Made by a program: the position numbers and the translations under genes. Of a stretch of DNA of 7,349 bases, positions 1 through 5,316 are shown one piece after another. Each line of letters begins with the position of its first letter. The first letter of the stretch is position 1. The DNA lies in NCBI GenBank assembly GCA_035478375.1, contig DATIJQ010000042.1:1-7349 (forward strand). Direction: 5' to 3'. Below the pieces are notes generated by a model. That model was not told the origin of the DNA. It did not search any database and saw nothing but the letters and a program-made list of their open reading frames with translations. This DNA comes from DASTDY01 sp035478375 (GTDB taxonomy: Bacteria; Patescibacteriota; Saccharimonadia; Saccharimonadales; EFPC-124).

Positions 1-1
1 G

Positions 2-826
2 TTTTTTAGCGAGTTTACCAATACCGATAGTTTTTGCAGTCCCAAAGGTCGCGAAAGTACGGCGACTCGCTTAAAATTTACGCCTGACGAACAGCCAATG
101 GTCGCCCAAATTTGGGGTACTAACCCCGAGCATTTTGCCGAAATGGCTAAAGGTTTAGCCGAAATGGGTTACGCCGGCGTCGACATTAATATGGGTTGCC
201 CGGTTAAGGATGTGGTTAAAAAAGGGGCGTGTTCTGGATTAATCCAGACGCCGGAACTCGCCGCTAAAATTATCGCCGCCACCAAAACTGCCGGCTTGCC
301 AGTCAGCGTCAAAACCCGCATTGGTTTTAAAACTAAAAACACCGAAGAATGGCTGGGCTTTTTGCTGCAACAAGATATTGTGGCGCTGACGGTGCATGGC
401 CGCACTGCTAAAGAAATGAGCAAGGTCCCGGCTCACTGGGACGAAATTACCAAAGCGGTAAAACTGCGTGACGAAATTGCGCCGCATACTTTAGTTATTG
501 GCAATGGTGACGTACAAAACCGCCAAGCCGGGTTGGAGCTCGCAAAGCAAACCGGCGTCGACGGCATTATGATCGGCCGCGGCGTATTTACCAACGTTTT
601 TTGCTTCGAGGCCGAACCGCGCGAACACAGCAAACAAGAGCTGCTCGGCATGCTTGTGCGTCATTTAAATTTATTCGAAGCTACCTGGCCCGACCGCCAG
701 TTTGCGCCGCTCAAACGCTTTTTTAAAATTTACGTCCGTGATTTTGATGGCGCCTCGGAACTGCGGGCCAAACTTATGGAAGCCCGCAATATAACAGAGG
801 TGCGCGAGTTGCTGGCAAACGCTTAA
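2..826 (+). CDS. dus: tRNA-dihydrouridine synthase (Dus family), 5' end cut by window edge
   Basis: An FMN-dependent enzyme that reduces uridine to dihydrouridine in the tRNA D-loop, acting in the cytoplasm. The reading frame is open from base 2, and the 32 codons before the first ATG (98) already match the family (SEFTNTDSF..., then PMVAQIWG). The ATG at 98 is therefore internal, and I estimate about 50 N-terminal residues lie outside the window. Numbering visible residues from base 2: the NMGCP motif with catalytic Cys at 66 (codon 197-199), VKTRIG with the FMN-phosphate Lys/Arg at 104/106, the VHGRT motif at 131-135, NGD at 168-170, and IGRG at 191-194. These are the usual TIM-barrel Dus signatures in order. 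The tail after about residue 205 fits the C-terminal helical tRNA-binding domain. The Dus subtype (A, B or C) cannot be assigned. The stop codon TAA (824-826) overlaps the convergent enolase gene by 4 bp. Confidence 0.93.
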   Translation, partial: FFSEFTNTDSFCSPKGRESTATRLKFTPDEQPMVAQIWGTNPEHFAEMAKGLAEMGYAGVDINMGCPVKDVVKKGACSGLIQTPELAAKIIAATKTAGLPVSVKTRIGFKTKNTEEWLGFLLQQDIVALTVHGRTAKEMSKVPAHWDEITKAVKLRDEIAPHTLVIGNGDVQNRQAGLELAKQTGVDGIMIGRGVFTNVFCFEAEPREHSKQELLGMLVRHLNLFEATWPDRQFAPLKRFFKIYVRDFDGASELRAKLMEARNITEVRELLANA

Positions 827-833
827 AGCGTTT
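817..833. terminator. palindrome over the two convergent stop codons, possible bidirectional terminator
   Basis: AAACGCTT (817-824) and AAGCGTTT (826-833) are perfect inverted repeats around base 825. As RNA they can fold into a six-pair stem with a five-base loop on either strand, with TTT at the end of the 3' arm both ways. The dus and eno stop codons both fall at its centre. The stem is short and the T-run weak, so the terminator role is a guess from symmetry and position. Confidence 0.4.
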
Positions 834-2064
834 CTTCGATCCGCATTAGCTCGTTGTATTTGGCTAGGCGTTCGCTGCGGCTCAGCGAGCCGGTTTTAAT
901 TTGGGCGCAGTGCAGGCCAACGGCTAAATGGGCAATGGTGACGTCTTCGGTTTCGCCTGAGCGGTGGCTCATAACGCTGTTCCATTGGGCGTCGTGGGCC
1001 ATTTGGACGGCGGCAATGGTTTCGGTCAGTGTGCCGATTTGGTTTGGTTTGATAAGAATAGCATTGGCGGAATGTTCGGCAATAGCGCGTTTTAACAGTT
1101 TGGTGTTGGTAACAAGCAGGTCGTCGCCAACTAATTGCACGTCGGCGCCGAGTTCGATGGTGAGCTGGTGCCAGCCTTGCCAGTCATCTTCGCCCAAGCC
1201 GTCTTCGATAGACATAATGGGGTAGCGGGCGCAGAGGTCTTTGTACCAGGCGACCATTTGGCTGGAGGTGAGGGTACGGCCTTCGGTTTTAAGTTCGTAA
1301 TTACCATCGGCGTTGACGAGTTCGCTGGCGGCGACGTCGAGGGCGAATTTAACATCGGTGCCAAGCTTGTATTTGGTACGACCAACCGCGGCGACCAAAA
1401 GTTGCAGCGCTTCTTCGTTGCCTTTAACGGCTGGCGCAAAACCGCCTTCGTCGCCAACGGTGGTGCCAAAGCCGCGGCTTTCTAATTCTTTTTTAAGCGC
1501 CATAAAAATTTCGGCACCCATGGCCATGCGGTCTACAAATAATGCGCCGCCAACTGGGACGATCATAAATTCTTGGATGTCGGTCGAGCCAGCTGCGTGT
1601 TTACCGCCGTTAATGACGTTCATGAGCGGCATTGGCATGGCGAACGTCGTGTTGTCGACAAGCGCCGCGACGTATTTAAACAGGGGTAATTTTTGCGAAG
1701 TTGCTTCGGCCTTGGCTGCTGCAAGGCTGACGGCTAAAATAGCGTTGGCGCCGAGTTTGCTTTTGTTTTCGGTGCCGTCGAGGTCGATCATAGTTTGGTC
1801 AATGTCGCGCTGGTCGCTGGCATCTTTACCAATAAGTGCGGGGACAATAACTTCGGTCACATTGGCTACGGCTTTGCTGACGCCTTTGCCATTAAAGGCC
1901 TCGCCGCCGTCGCGGAGTTCTAACGCTTCGCCGCTGCCGGTGCTGCTGCCGCTTGGCACAGCGGCGCGGCCCATGCTGCCATCACTTAAGTAAACGTCGG
2001 CTTCTACTGTTGGGACGCCACGCGAGTCTAAAATTGGTCGGGAAATAATTTTGGTGATTTTCAT
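823..2064 (-). CDS. eno: enolase (2-phospho-D-glycerate hydratase)
   Basis: Glycolytic enzyme converting 2-phosphoglycerate to phosphoenolpyruvate; cytoplasmic and Mg-dependent. The protein is 413 aa, slightly shorter than the usual 425-435. All key motifs are present: mobile loop PSGSSTG (37-43, with Ser where Ala is usual), NGGKH with His156, DIQEF (162-166), GDEGGFAP with catalytic Glu206, metal ligands Asp243 (LDVAASE), Glu287 (SIED) and Asp314 (VGDD), catalytic Lys339 (IKPNQ), SHRSGETED (366-374) and Lys390 (QIKTGS). The ATG at 2064 starts the canonical MKITKIISRPILDSRG; an in-frame TAG lies just upstream, so no longer form exists. The nearest Shine-Dalgarno-like AGGGAG (2080-2085) is 15 nt away, which is too far for normal use. 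A 19-codon ORF overlaps the start as ATGA, so translation may depend on coupling. I see no clear promoter directly upstream. Confidence 0.98.
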   Translation of the reverse strand: MKITKIISRPILDSRGVPTVEADVYLSDGSMGRAAVPSGSSTGSGEALELRDGGEAFNGKGVSKAVANVTEVIVPALIGKDASDQRDIDQTMIDLDGTENKSKLGANAILAVSLAAAKAEATSQKLPLFKYVAALVDNTTFAMPMPLMNVINGGKHAAGSTDIQEFMIVPVGGALFVDRMAMGAEIFMALKKELESRGFGTTVGDEGGFAPAVKGNEEALQLLVAAVGRTKYKLGTDVKFALDVAASELVNADGNYELKTEGRTLTSSQMVAWYKDLCARYPIMSIEDGLGEDDWQGWHQLTIELGADVQLVGDDLLVTNTKLLKRAIAEHSANAILIKPNQIGTLTETIAAVQMAHDAQWNSVMSHRSGETEDVTIAHLAVGLHCAQIKTGSLSRSERLAKYNELMRIEETL

Positions 2065-2120
2065 AACGAGCTAATGGTACTCCCTTTTGGCCAGGAATTC
2101 AATTGAAACCACCCGCACAT
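2061..2120 (-). CDS. possible 19-aa leader peptide overlapping the enolase start
   Basis: On the minus strand an ATG at 2118-2120 opens a 19-codon frame, MCGWFQLNSWPKGSTISSL, ending in TGA at 2061-2063. The stop shares four bases (ATGA) with the enolase start codon, the classic arrangement for termination-reinitiation coupling. A good Shine-Dalgarno AGGGAG (2131-2136) lies 10 nt before its ATG, while enolase itself has its only SD-like site 15 nt away. The SD lies in the loop of a 10-bp hairpin and the TG of the ATG lies in the stem, so folding could control its translation. The peptide has two Trp and no recognised family. Short ORFs arise by chance; SD plus ATGA overlap is the only support. 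Confidence 0.35.
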   Translation of the reverse strand: MCGWFQLNSWPKGSTISSL

Positions 2121-2146
2121 AAGCAGGTGGCTCCCTTGTGCGGGTG
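2110..2146 (-). promoter_or_regulatory. 10-bp GC-rich stem-loop between the 123-aa gene and enolase
   Basis: CACCCGCACA (2110-2119) and TGTGCGGGTG (2137-2146) are perfect inverted repeats with a 17-nt loop. On the minus strand only a weak T-run (GTTTC) follows the stem, so it is a poor intrinsic terminator. The loop carries AGGGAG and CCACC. CCACC (2126-2130) could instead pair with GGTGG (2109-2113), part of which is in the 3' arm, so two folds compete. This suits a cis-regulatory element or partial terminator at the 5' side of eno. I cannot match it to a known RNA family. Confidence 0.5.
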
Positions 2147-2165
2147 AGGTCGTTACAGATTGACG

Positions 2166-2537
2166 CTACGTTTTGGTAGATGTCTGCACCGGGTCAGTTC
2201 CTTCGAGTTGTTCGCGTAACTTGCGGATTTCTGCAAGCAAGCGGTCAATGAGCTCGTCCTTTGTAATCTGGCGATTTTCGTTCGCTTTTAATGCGAGAAG
2301 CGCCGTTGGCGTCGCGATACGCACGAGACGCGAGCCTGCTTGGTTGGCATTTACAACCACTTTCTTTTCTTCAACAAGCAGTCTTAGAGCTGTCAAAACC
2401 TGTTGCTTGTTACCGCTTGTTGTTGGCTCGTTGAGTGCCTTAAGCAATATCGTCAGAAGATCTGCATCGTGGTGCTGGAGTATGCCCCCGAACTTCTCCT
2501 TTAGGACTGCTTCGACCCGGGCTGACGTTATGCGCAC
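2166..2537 (-). CDS. hypothetical protein, probable winged-helix with C-terminal coiled coil (123 aa)
   Basis: I do not recognise the family. Residues about 25-75 look like a winged helix: helix DLLTILLKAL, then GNKQQVLTALRLLVEEKK as a helix pair, then a strand-turn-strand (VVVNANQAGSRLVRIA) resembling the wing. Residues about 91-112 (TKDELIDRLLAEIRKLREQLE) form a charged amphipathic helix likely to be a coiled coil, followed by a polar Thr/Ser tail. No signal peptide or membrane segment is visible. The start is GTG (2535-2537), chosen because AGGAG (2543-2547) lies 5 nt before it and overlaps the TAG of the preceding 58-aa gene; this indicates translational coupling. It sits between that gene and eno on one strand. 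A DNA-binding or regulatory role is inferred from fold appearance only. Confidence 0.78.
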   Translation of the reverse strand: MRITSARVEAVLKEKFGGILQHHDADLLTILLKALNEPTTSGNKQQVLTALRLLVEEKKVVVNANQAGSRLVRIATPTALLALKANENRQITKDELIDRLLAEIRKLREQLEGTDPVQTSTKT

Positions 2538-2542
2538 CAGAA

Positions 2543-2547
2543 CTCCT
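2543..2547 (-). promoter_or_regulatory. ribosome binding site AGGAG deciding the GTG start
   Basis: Minus-strand AGGAG ends 5 nt before the GTG at 2537 and overlaps the TAG stop (2546-2548) of the 58-aa gene. It fixes the non-ATG start and implies that ribosomes finishing the first gene initiate the second. Confidence 0.75.
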
Positions 2548-2722
2548 AGAATTGAATGCCAAGCGCAGCTGCCTGCGCGAGTTGCTCGGGCGTGGCTAGC
2601 TGCGATTGCGCGGCGTCCGTTTCGAGCTGTCTGACCAGTCGTCTCAAATTGGCGATCTCGGCCGTTTGGCGCGTAAGGGCTGTGGAGATTTCTGATCGGA
2701 CCTCTGTATCATCGTTCGACAT
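2546..2722 (-). CDS. hypothetical 58-aa coiled-coil protein
   Basis: A small gene below usual length cut-offs. It starts with ATG at 2720-2722, with GGAG (2730-2733) 7 nt upstream, and ends in TAG at 2546-2548. The protein begins MSNDDTEVRSEISTALTRQ and continues as one long amphipathic helix, with hydrophobic residues at heptad-like spacing (Ile12, Leu16, Ile23, Leu26, Leu29, Leu33). It then has a short Ala/Gln-rich tail ending GIQF. No Cys, signal peptide or membrane segment is visible. Good SD, open frame and coupling to the downstream gene make it a real gene in my judgement. The segment AEIxxLR...QLE recurs in the coiled coil of its neighbour, so the two proteins may pair. Function unknown. 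Confidence 0.72.
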   Translation of the reverse strand: MSNDDTEVRSEISTALTRQTAEIANLRRLVRQLETDAAQSQLATPEQLAQAAALGIQF

Positions 2723-2759
2723 AACGTCTCTCCGCAGGTCGTAGTGTAACGCTAAGCCA

Positions 2760-2788
2760 AATGTAAGGTATTAAACTAAATTAAACAA
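2760..2788 (-). promoter_or_regulatory. candidate promoter of the 58-aa / 123-aa / eno unit
   Basis: On the minus strand TTGTTT (2783-2788) and TACATT (2760-2765) are separated by 17 nt. A start near 2752 would give a leader of about 30 nt carrying the GGAG site of the 58-aa gene. Both boxes are imperfect (3/6 and 4/6). It faces away from the gpmA promoter. Confidence 0.4.
2771..2786. repeat. TTAAAC direct repeat with 10-base period, possible operator
   Basis: TTAAAC occurs at 2771-2776 and again at 2781-2786, exactly one helical turn apart, inside the AT-rich divergent promoter region. It overlaps the -35/spacer of the minus promoter and lies just upstream of the gpmA promoter, so one bound protein could affect both. 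AT-rich DNA makes such repeats easily by chance. Confidence 0.3.
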
Positions 2789-2808
2789 GTGTTGCAGTCA
2801 CCAATGTG

Positions 2809-2817
2809 TGGCATAAT
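2809..2817 (+). promoter_or_regulatory. extended -10 promoter of gpmA, leaderless start
   Basis: TGG-CATAAT is an extended -10 element (TG at 2809-2810, hexamer 2812-2817, 5/6 match). Only 7 nt separate it from the gpmA ATG at 2825, so transcription should start at or within a base or two of the start codon. No good -35 at 17 nt is visible and no Shine-Dalgarno precedes the ATG. Confidence 0.6.
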
Positions 2818-2824
2818 AGACGGC

Positions 2825-3469
2825 ATGACACAACTTACCGGCAAACTTATTATCGTCCGCCATGGCGAATCAGAATGGAACGCAACCGGCCAATGGACCG
2901 GCCTTACTGATGTGCATATAACTGCCAAAGGCCGCCACGACGCAGGCCTTATGGGCGAAAAATTACACGATATGCATTTTGACCACGCTTTTACGTCCGA
3001 GCAAATCCGCACCGTAGAAACGCTGCAAGAGTTACTAAAAGCCCAAGGTCAAACCGATTTGCTTTACGACCGCCGCTGGGCAATTAACGAGCGTGATTAC
3101 GGTCAGTACACCGGCCTCAACAAATGGGAAGTAAAAGAAAAGGTGGGCGAAGAAGTGTTTAATGGCATCCGTCGCGGCTGGGATTACCCAATCCCCGGTG
3201 GCGAATCACTAAAAGATGTGTATGCGCGTAGCATACCATTTTACCAAAGTGAGGTGTTGGAGCGCTTGCGTAAAGATCAAAATGTGTTGTTGTCGGGTCA
3301 TGGTAATTCAATTCGCTCGCTTATGAAATTTATCGAGAATATTAGCGACGATGACATCGGCTCTACCGAATTCGTGTTTGGCACCATTGCTATTTACACC
3401 ATTGATGACACCGGCCGCATGGCCCACAAAGAACAGCGTATCATCGACGCAGAATTACCGCCGGCATAA
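2825..3469 (+). CDS. gpmA: 2,3-bisphosphoglycerate-dependent phosphoglycerate mutase
   Basis: Interconverts 3-phosphoglycerate and 2-phosphoglycerate, the step before enolase, through a phosphohistidine; cytoplasmic. Motifs: VRHGESEWN with phosphorylated His13 and Arg12, TGLTD (25-29), SEQIRTVET with Arg62, WAINERDYGQYTGLNK with catalytic Glu89, RRGWDYPIPGGESLKD (116-131) and SGHGNSIRSL with second catalytic His159. The 214-aa length is short for the family (about 230-250). The usual PTGxPLVYEL segment after ISDDDI is replaced by GSTEFVFGTIAIYTID. In-frame GTG (2789) and ATG (2804) lie upstream, but I chose ATG 2825 because family members start a few residues before the RHG motif and because the -10 box overlaps the longer forms. 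Divergent from the small-protein/eno genes; pepP follows after one base. Confidence 0.95.
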   Translation: MTQLTGKLIIVRHGESEWNATGQWTGLTDVHITAKGRHDAGLMGEKLHDMHFDHAFTSEQIRTVETLQELLKAQGQTDLLYDRRWAINERDYGQYTGLNKWEVKEKVGEEVFNGIRRGWDYPIPGGESLKDVYARSIPFYQSEVLERLRKDQNVLLSGHGNSIRSLMKFIENISDDDIGSTEFVFGTIAIYTIDDTGRMAHKEQRIIDAELPPA

Positions 3470-3470
3470 A

Positions 3471-4691
3471 ATGGACGCCGCATTTTTTGCACACAATCGT
3501 GCAGCGCTGCGCAGTAAACTCCAAGGCAATAGCTTTGTAGCGCTGGCCGGTTTTGGTGCCATGCAATGCGATAACGACCAGCCGTTTGCCTTTAAACAAG
3601 AAGGTAATTTTTGGTATCTGACTGGCATCGAAGACCCAGACTGGCAGTTATTTATAGATGTCGATACGGGCGACGAATGGCTAGTCGCACCACTACTTAG
3701 TCGCTACCAACAAACGTTCGATGGCGGTTTAGACGCAGACATTGCCGCCAAAATAAGCGGTGTTAAAAACGTGCTTGGTCGGCAAGAGGGTAGAGAGATC
3801 CTTAAAAAATTGTTAGCTAGTAAAAAGCATGCCTACGTTCTGGAACCAAAGACACCAAAATTGTATGGCTTTCAGCCTAATGCTGCGCCGCGCAAAATGT
3901 GGGCTGCCACAAAAAGTCTAGAGCGCATTGACGTGCGGCCAACCTTGGCTAAATTGCGCGCCATAAAACAGCCGGCCGAAATCACGGCGATTCAAAAAGC
4001 GGTCGACGTTACGGTGGATGGTTTGCTGGCGCTGCTGCCCGAACTCAAGCATTATAAAAATGAATGTGAGGCCGACGCCAAACTGTACTTTGAGTTCCGC
4101 AGCCGTGGCGCCGTGCATGGCTTTGACCCGATCGTGGCCAGCGGCGCAAAAACCTGCATTTTGCATGCGCCGGCCGCCAATGATCCGCTGCATGACTGGC
4201 TTTTAACTGATGTTGGCGCGCGGCTCGGCAACTACACTGCCGATATTACGCGCACGCTGCCGCTCAAACAGCCAACCGACCGACAAGTGGCTGTATATGA
4301 GGCAGTTGAGCGCATGCATAATTATTTTGAAACGCTCATAAAGCCTGGTGCGCAGGTCAAGGACACGCTTAAAAATGCCTACGCGTTTGTGGGCAAAGAA
4401 ATGGTACGGCTCGGTCTTATTGATGAGCCACTGCTCGACGAAAAACATGTGTTTAAATATATGCCACACGCTATAACGCACGGTCTTGGCGTCGATGTGC
4501 ACGACCCACTCGGCAAACCGCAAACCTTTGAACAAAACATGGTGCTCACTAACGAGGTCGGCATTTACATTCCCGAAGAAGGCTTTGGCGTGCGCATAGA
4601 AAACGACATGGTCATTACCGCCGCCGGCGCATGCAATATGGCCGCAAAATTGCCAATAAATCTAGCGGACCTGCAAAAGCTGGTATACTAA
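3471..4691 (+). CDS. pepP: Xaa-Pro aminopeptidase (M24B metallopeptidase)
   Basis: Removes the N-terminal residue from peptides with proline in second position; cytoplasmic, two-metal enzyme. The protein is 406 aa. Residues about 1-130 match the AMP_N domain (NDQPFAFKQEGNFWYLTGIEDPDW), with a linker LRAIKQPAEI at 162-171 and the pita-bread domain from about 170 to 395. All five expected metal ligands are present: Asp247 (LLTDVGA), Asp258 (TADITRT), His337 (HGLGVDVHD), Glu362 (TNEVGIYIP) and Glu377 (RIEND), with His232 and His344 at the expected supporting positions. The usual EPGIY reads EVGIY. An ATG exists 120 nt upstream in frame, but it lies inside gpmA and adds sequence unlike the family; ATG 3471 gives a normal N-terminus. 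It begins one base after the gpmA stop without a visible SD, which suggests reinitiation. Confidence 0.94.
   Translation: MDAAFFAHNRAALRSKLQGNSFVALAGFGAMQCDNDQPFAFKQEGNFWYLTGIEDPDWQLFIDVDTGDEWLVAPLLSRYQQTFDGGLDADIAAKISGVKNVLGRQEGREILKKLLASKKHAYVLEPKTPKLYGFQPNAAPRKMWAATKSLERIDVRPTLAKLRAIKQPAEITAIQKAVDVTVDGLLALLPELKHYKNECEADAKLYFEFRSRGAVHGFDPIVASGAKTCILHAPAANDPLHDWLLTDVGARLGNYTADITRTLPLKQPTDRQVAVYEAVERMHNYFETLIKPGAQVKDTLKNAYAFVGKEMVRLGLIDEPLLDEKHVFKYMPHAITHGLGVDVHDPLGKPQTFEQNMVLTNEVGIYIPEEGFGVRIENDMVITAAGACNMAAKLPINLADLQKLVY
4681..4689 (+). promoter_or_regulatory. extended -10 promoter inside the end of pepP, near-leaderless start
   Basis: TGG-TATACT (TG at 4681-4682, hexamer 4684-4689, 5/6 match) overlaps the last pepP codons and stop. 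The next ATG (4699) is 9 nt beyond the hexamer, so a transcript starting at normal distance would have a leader of about 0-3 nt. No -35 match at 17 nt and no SD before that ATG. Confidence 0.5.
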
Positions 4692-4698
4692 TAGTAAT

Positions 4699-5091
4699 AT
4701 GCAACGACAATTTGTATTATTCTTGCTACGTTGGCTGTTTAACAGTTTAGGTTTGTGGGTAGCGGCGCGCATTTTAAGCGGGCATGGCATAACGTATGAC
4801 CCAAACAGTGGGCCGCTGTTGTTTTTGGGAGCAGGGTTTGTGCTGTCGTTGCTGAATGCTTTGCTAAAACCGCTCATTATTATTTTGTCATTGCCAGCAA
4901 TTTTGTTAACCCTGGGGTTGTTTACGCTTGTGGTCAATGGCCTGACCGTGTACATAGCTGGCAAATTAGTGCCAGGTTTCGAAATGACATTTTGGGCCGC
5001 AATCCTTGCCGGCATCATCATAAGCCTGATAAACTATGTATTAACCAATTTAGTTGACACAAATAGGAACCCTAAAGATTATGTCCGGTAA
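4699..5091 (+). CDS. PF04020-type four-helix membrane protein (phage holin 4 superfamily / YvlD-like)
   Basis: A 130-aa, very hydrophobic integral membrane protein. Likely membrane segments are at about 5-26, 38-54, 59-86 (broken at Pro66) and 98-118. The core LLNALLKPLIIILSLPAILL, followed by TLGLFTLVVNGL and later LVPGF and FWAAILAG, is characteristic of Pfam PF04020, annotated as mycobacterial 4-TMS phage holin superfamily IV and as YvlD. The family is widespread on chromosomes, and a lytic holin role is not implied; its real function is unknown. There are no phage genes nearby. The start ATG lies 7 bases after the pepP stop, lacks an SD and is preceded by an extended -10 box. Its 3' end overlaps secG by 11 bases in another frame, suggesting coupled translation. 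Confidence 0.85.
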   Translation: MQRQFVLFLLRWLFNSLGLWVAARILSGHGITYDPNSGPLLFLGAGFVLSLLNALLKPLIIILSLPAILLTLGLFTLVVNGLTVYIAGKLVPGFEMTFWAAILAGIIISLINYVLTNLVDTNRNPKDYVR

Positions 5092-5305
5092 CATTTTTGG
5101 CATTATTACCATCATCGCTGGCGTGCTTATGACGCTGGCAATTTTGCTGCAATCGCGCGGCGCGTCGCTTGGTGCTGGGTTTGGTAGCTCTGGTGAGCTG
5201 TTTACAACCCGTCGCGGTATCGACAAAAACCTGTTCGAAGTAACGATAGTGCTGGCGGTGGTGTTTGTCGGCTCACTGGTGCTCAGCTTGGTTATTGCCA
5301 AGTAG
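5081..5305 (+). CDS. secG: preprotein translocase subunit SecG
   Basis: Small subunit of the SecYEG export channel in the cytoplasmic membrane. The protein is 74 aa, a normal SecG length. Membrane helix 1 is about 5-22 and ends in LLQ (22-24); then comes a Gly/Ser-rich loop GASLGAGFGSSGELFTTRRG (27-46), and helix 2 is about 52-72. The LLQ ... GAGFG ... LF.TRRG ... LFEVTIVLA order is the family signature. In-frame TTG at 5054 would add nine residues (MTQIGTLKI); I prefer ATG 5081 because it starts just before helix 1 as in the family. AGGAA (5065-5069) is 11 nt upstream. The start lies inside the end of the PF04020 gene. The stop TAG (5303-5305) overlaps the ribosome binding site of the next gene. 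Confidence 0.9.
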   Translation: MSGNIFGIITIIAGVLMTLAILLQSRGASLGAGFGSSGELFTTRRGIDKNLFEVTIVLAVVFVGSLVLSLVIAK

Positions 5306-5309
5306 GGGG
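5304..5309 (+). promoter_or_regulatory. ribosome binding site AGGGGG deciding a GTG start
   Basis: AGGGGG overlaps the secG stop codon and sits 7 nt before the GTG at 5317. It supports the GTG start of the solute-binding protein gene and coupling to secG. Confidence 0.7.
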
Positions 5310-5316
5310 CCGGCGC

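Noticed and set aside
1313..1993. Long open frame of 226 codons on the + strand opposite enolase
   Set aside because: It is antisense to a complete enolase, has low-complexity Ser/Ala/Pro-rich translation and no recognised motif.
2110..2146. The stem-loop as a CRISPR repeat or mobile-element end
   Set aside because: Single copy, no spacers, no target-site duplication, no transposase gene nearby.
2173..2634. 153-codon + strand frame opposite the two small minus-strand genes
   Set aside because: Ser/Arg/Cys-rich shadow without SD; the minus-strand pair has good ribosome sites and protein-like helices.
2789..2824. Longer gpmA forms starting at GTG 2789 or ATG 2804
   Set aside because: They add residues before the normal family start, have no ribosome binding site, and would place the extended -10 box inside the gene.
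5054..5082. TTGACA (5054-5059) with GATTAT 17 nt later as a promoter for secG
   Set aside because: Transcription would start inside the secG coding region, after its ATG; the boxes are better explained as coding sequence of the upstream membrane protein.
4699..5091. Prophage remnant, suggested by the holin family name
   Set aside because: PF04020 proteins are common chromosomal membrane proteins and all neighbours are housekeeping genes; no lysin, capsid or integrase gene is present.
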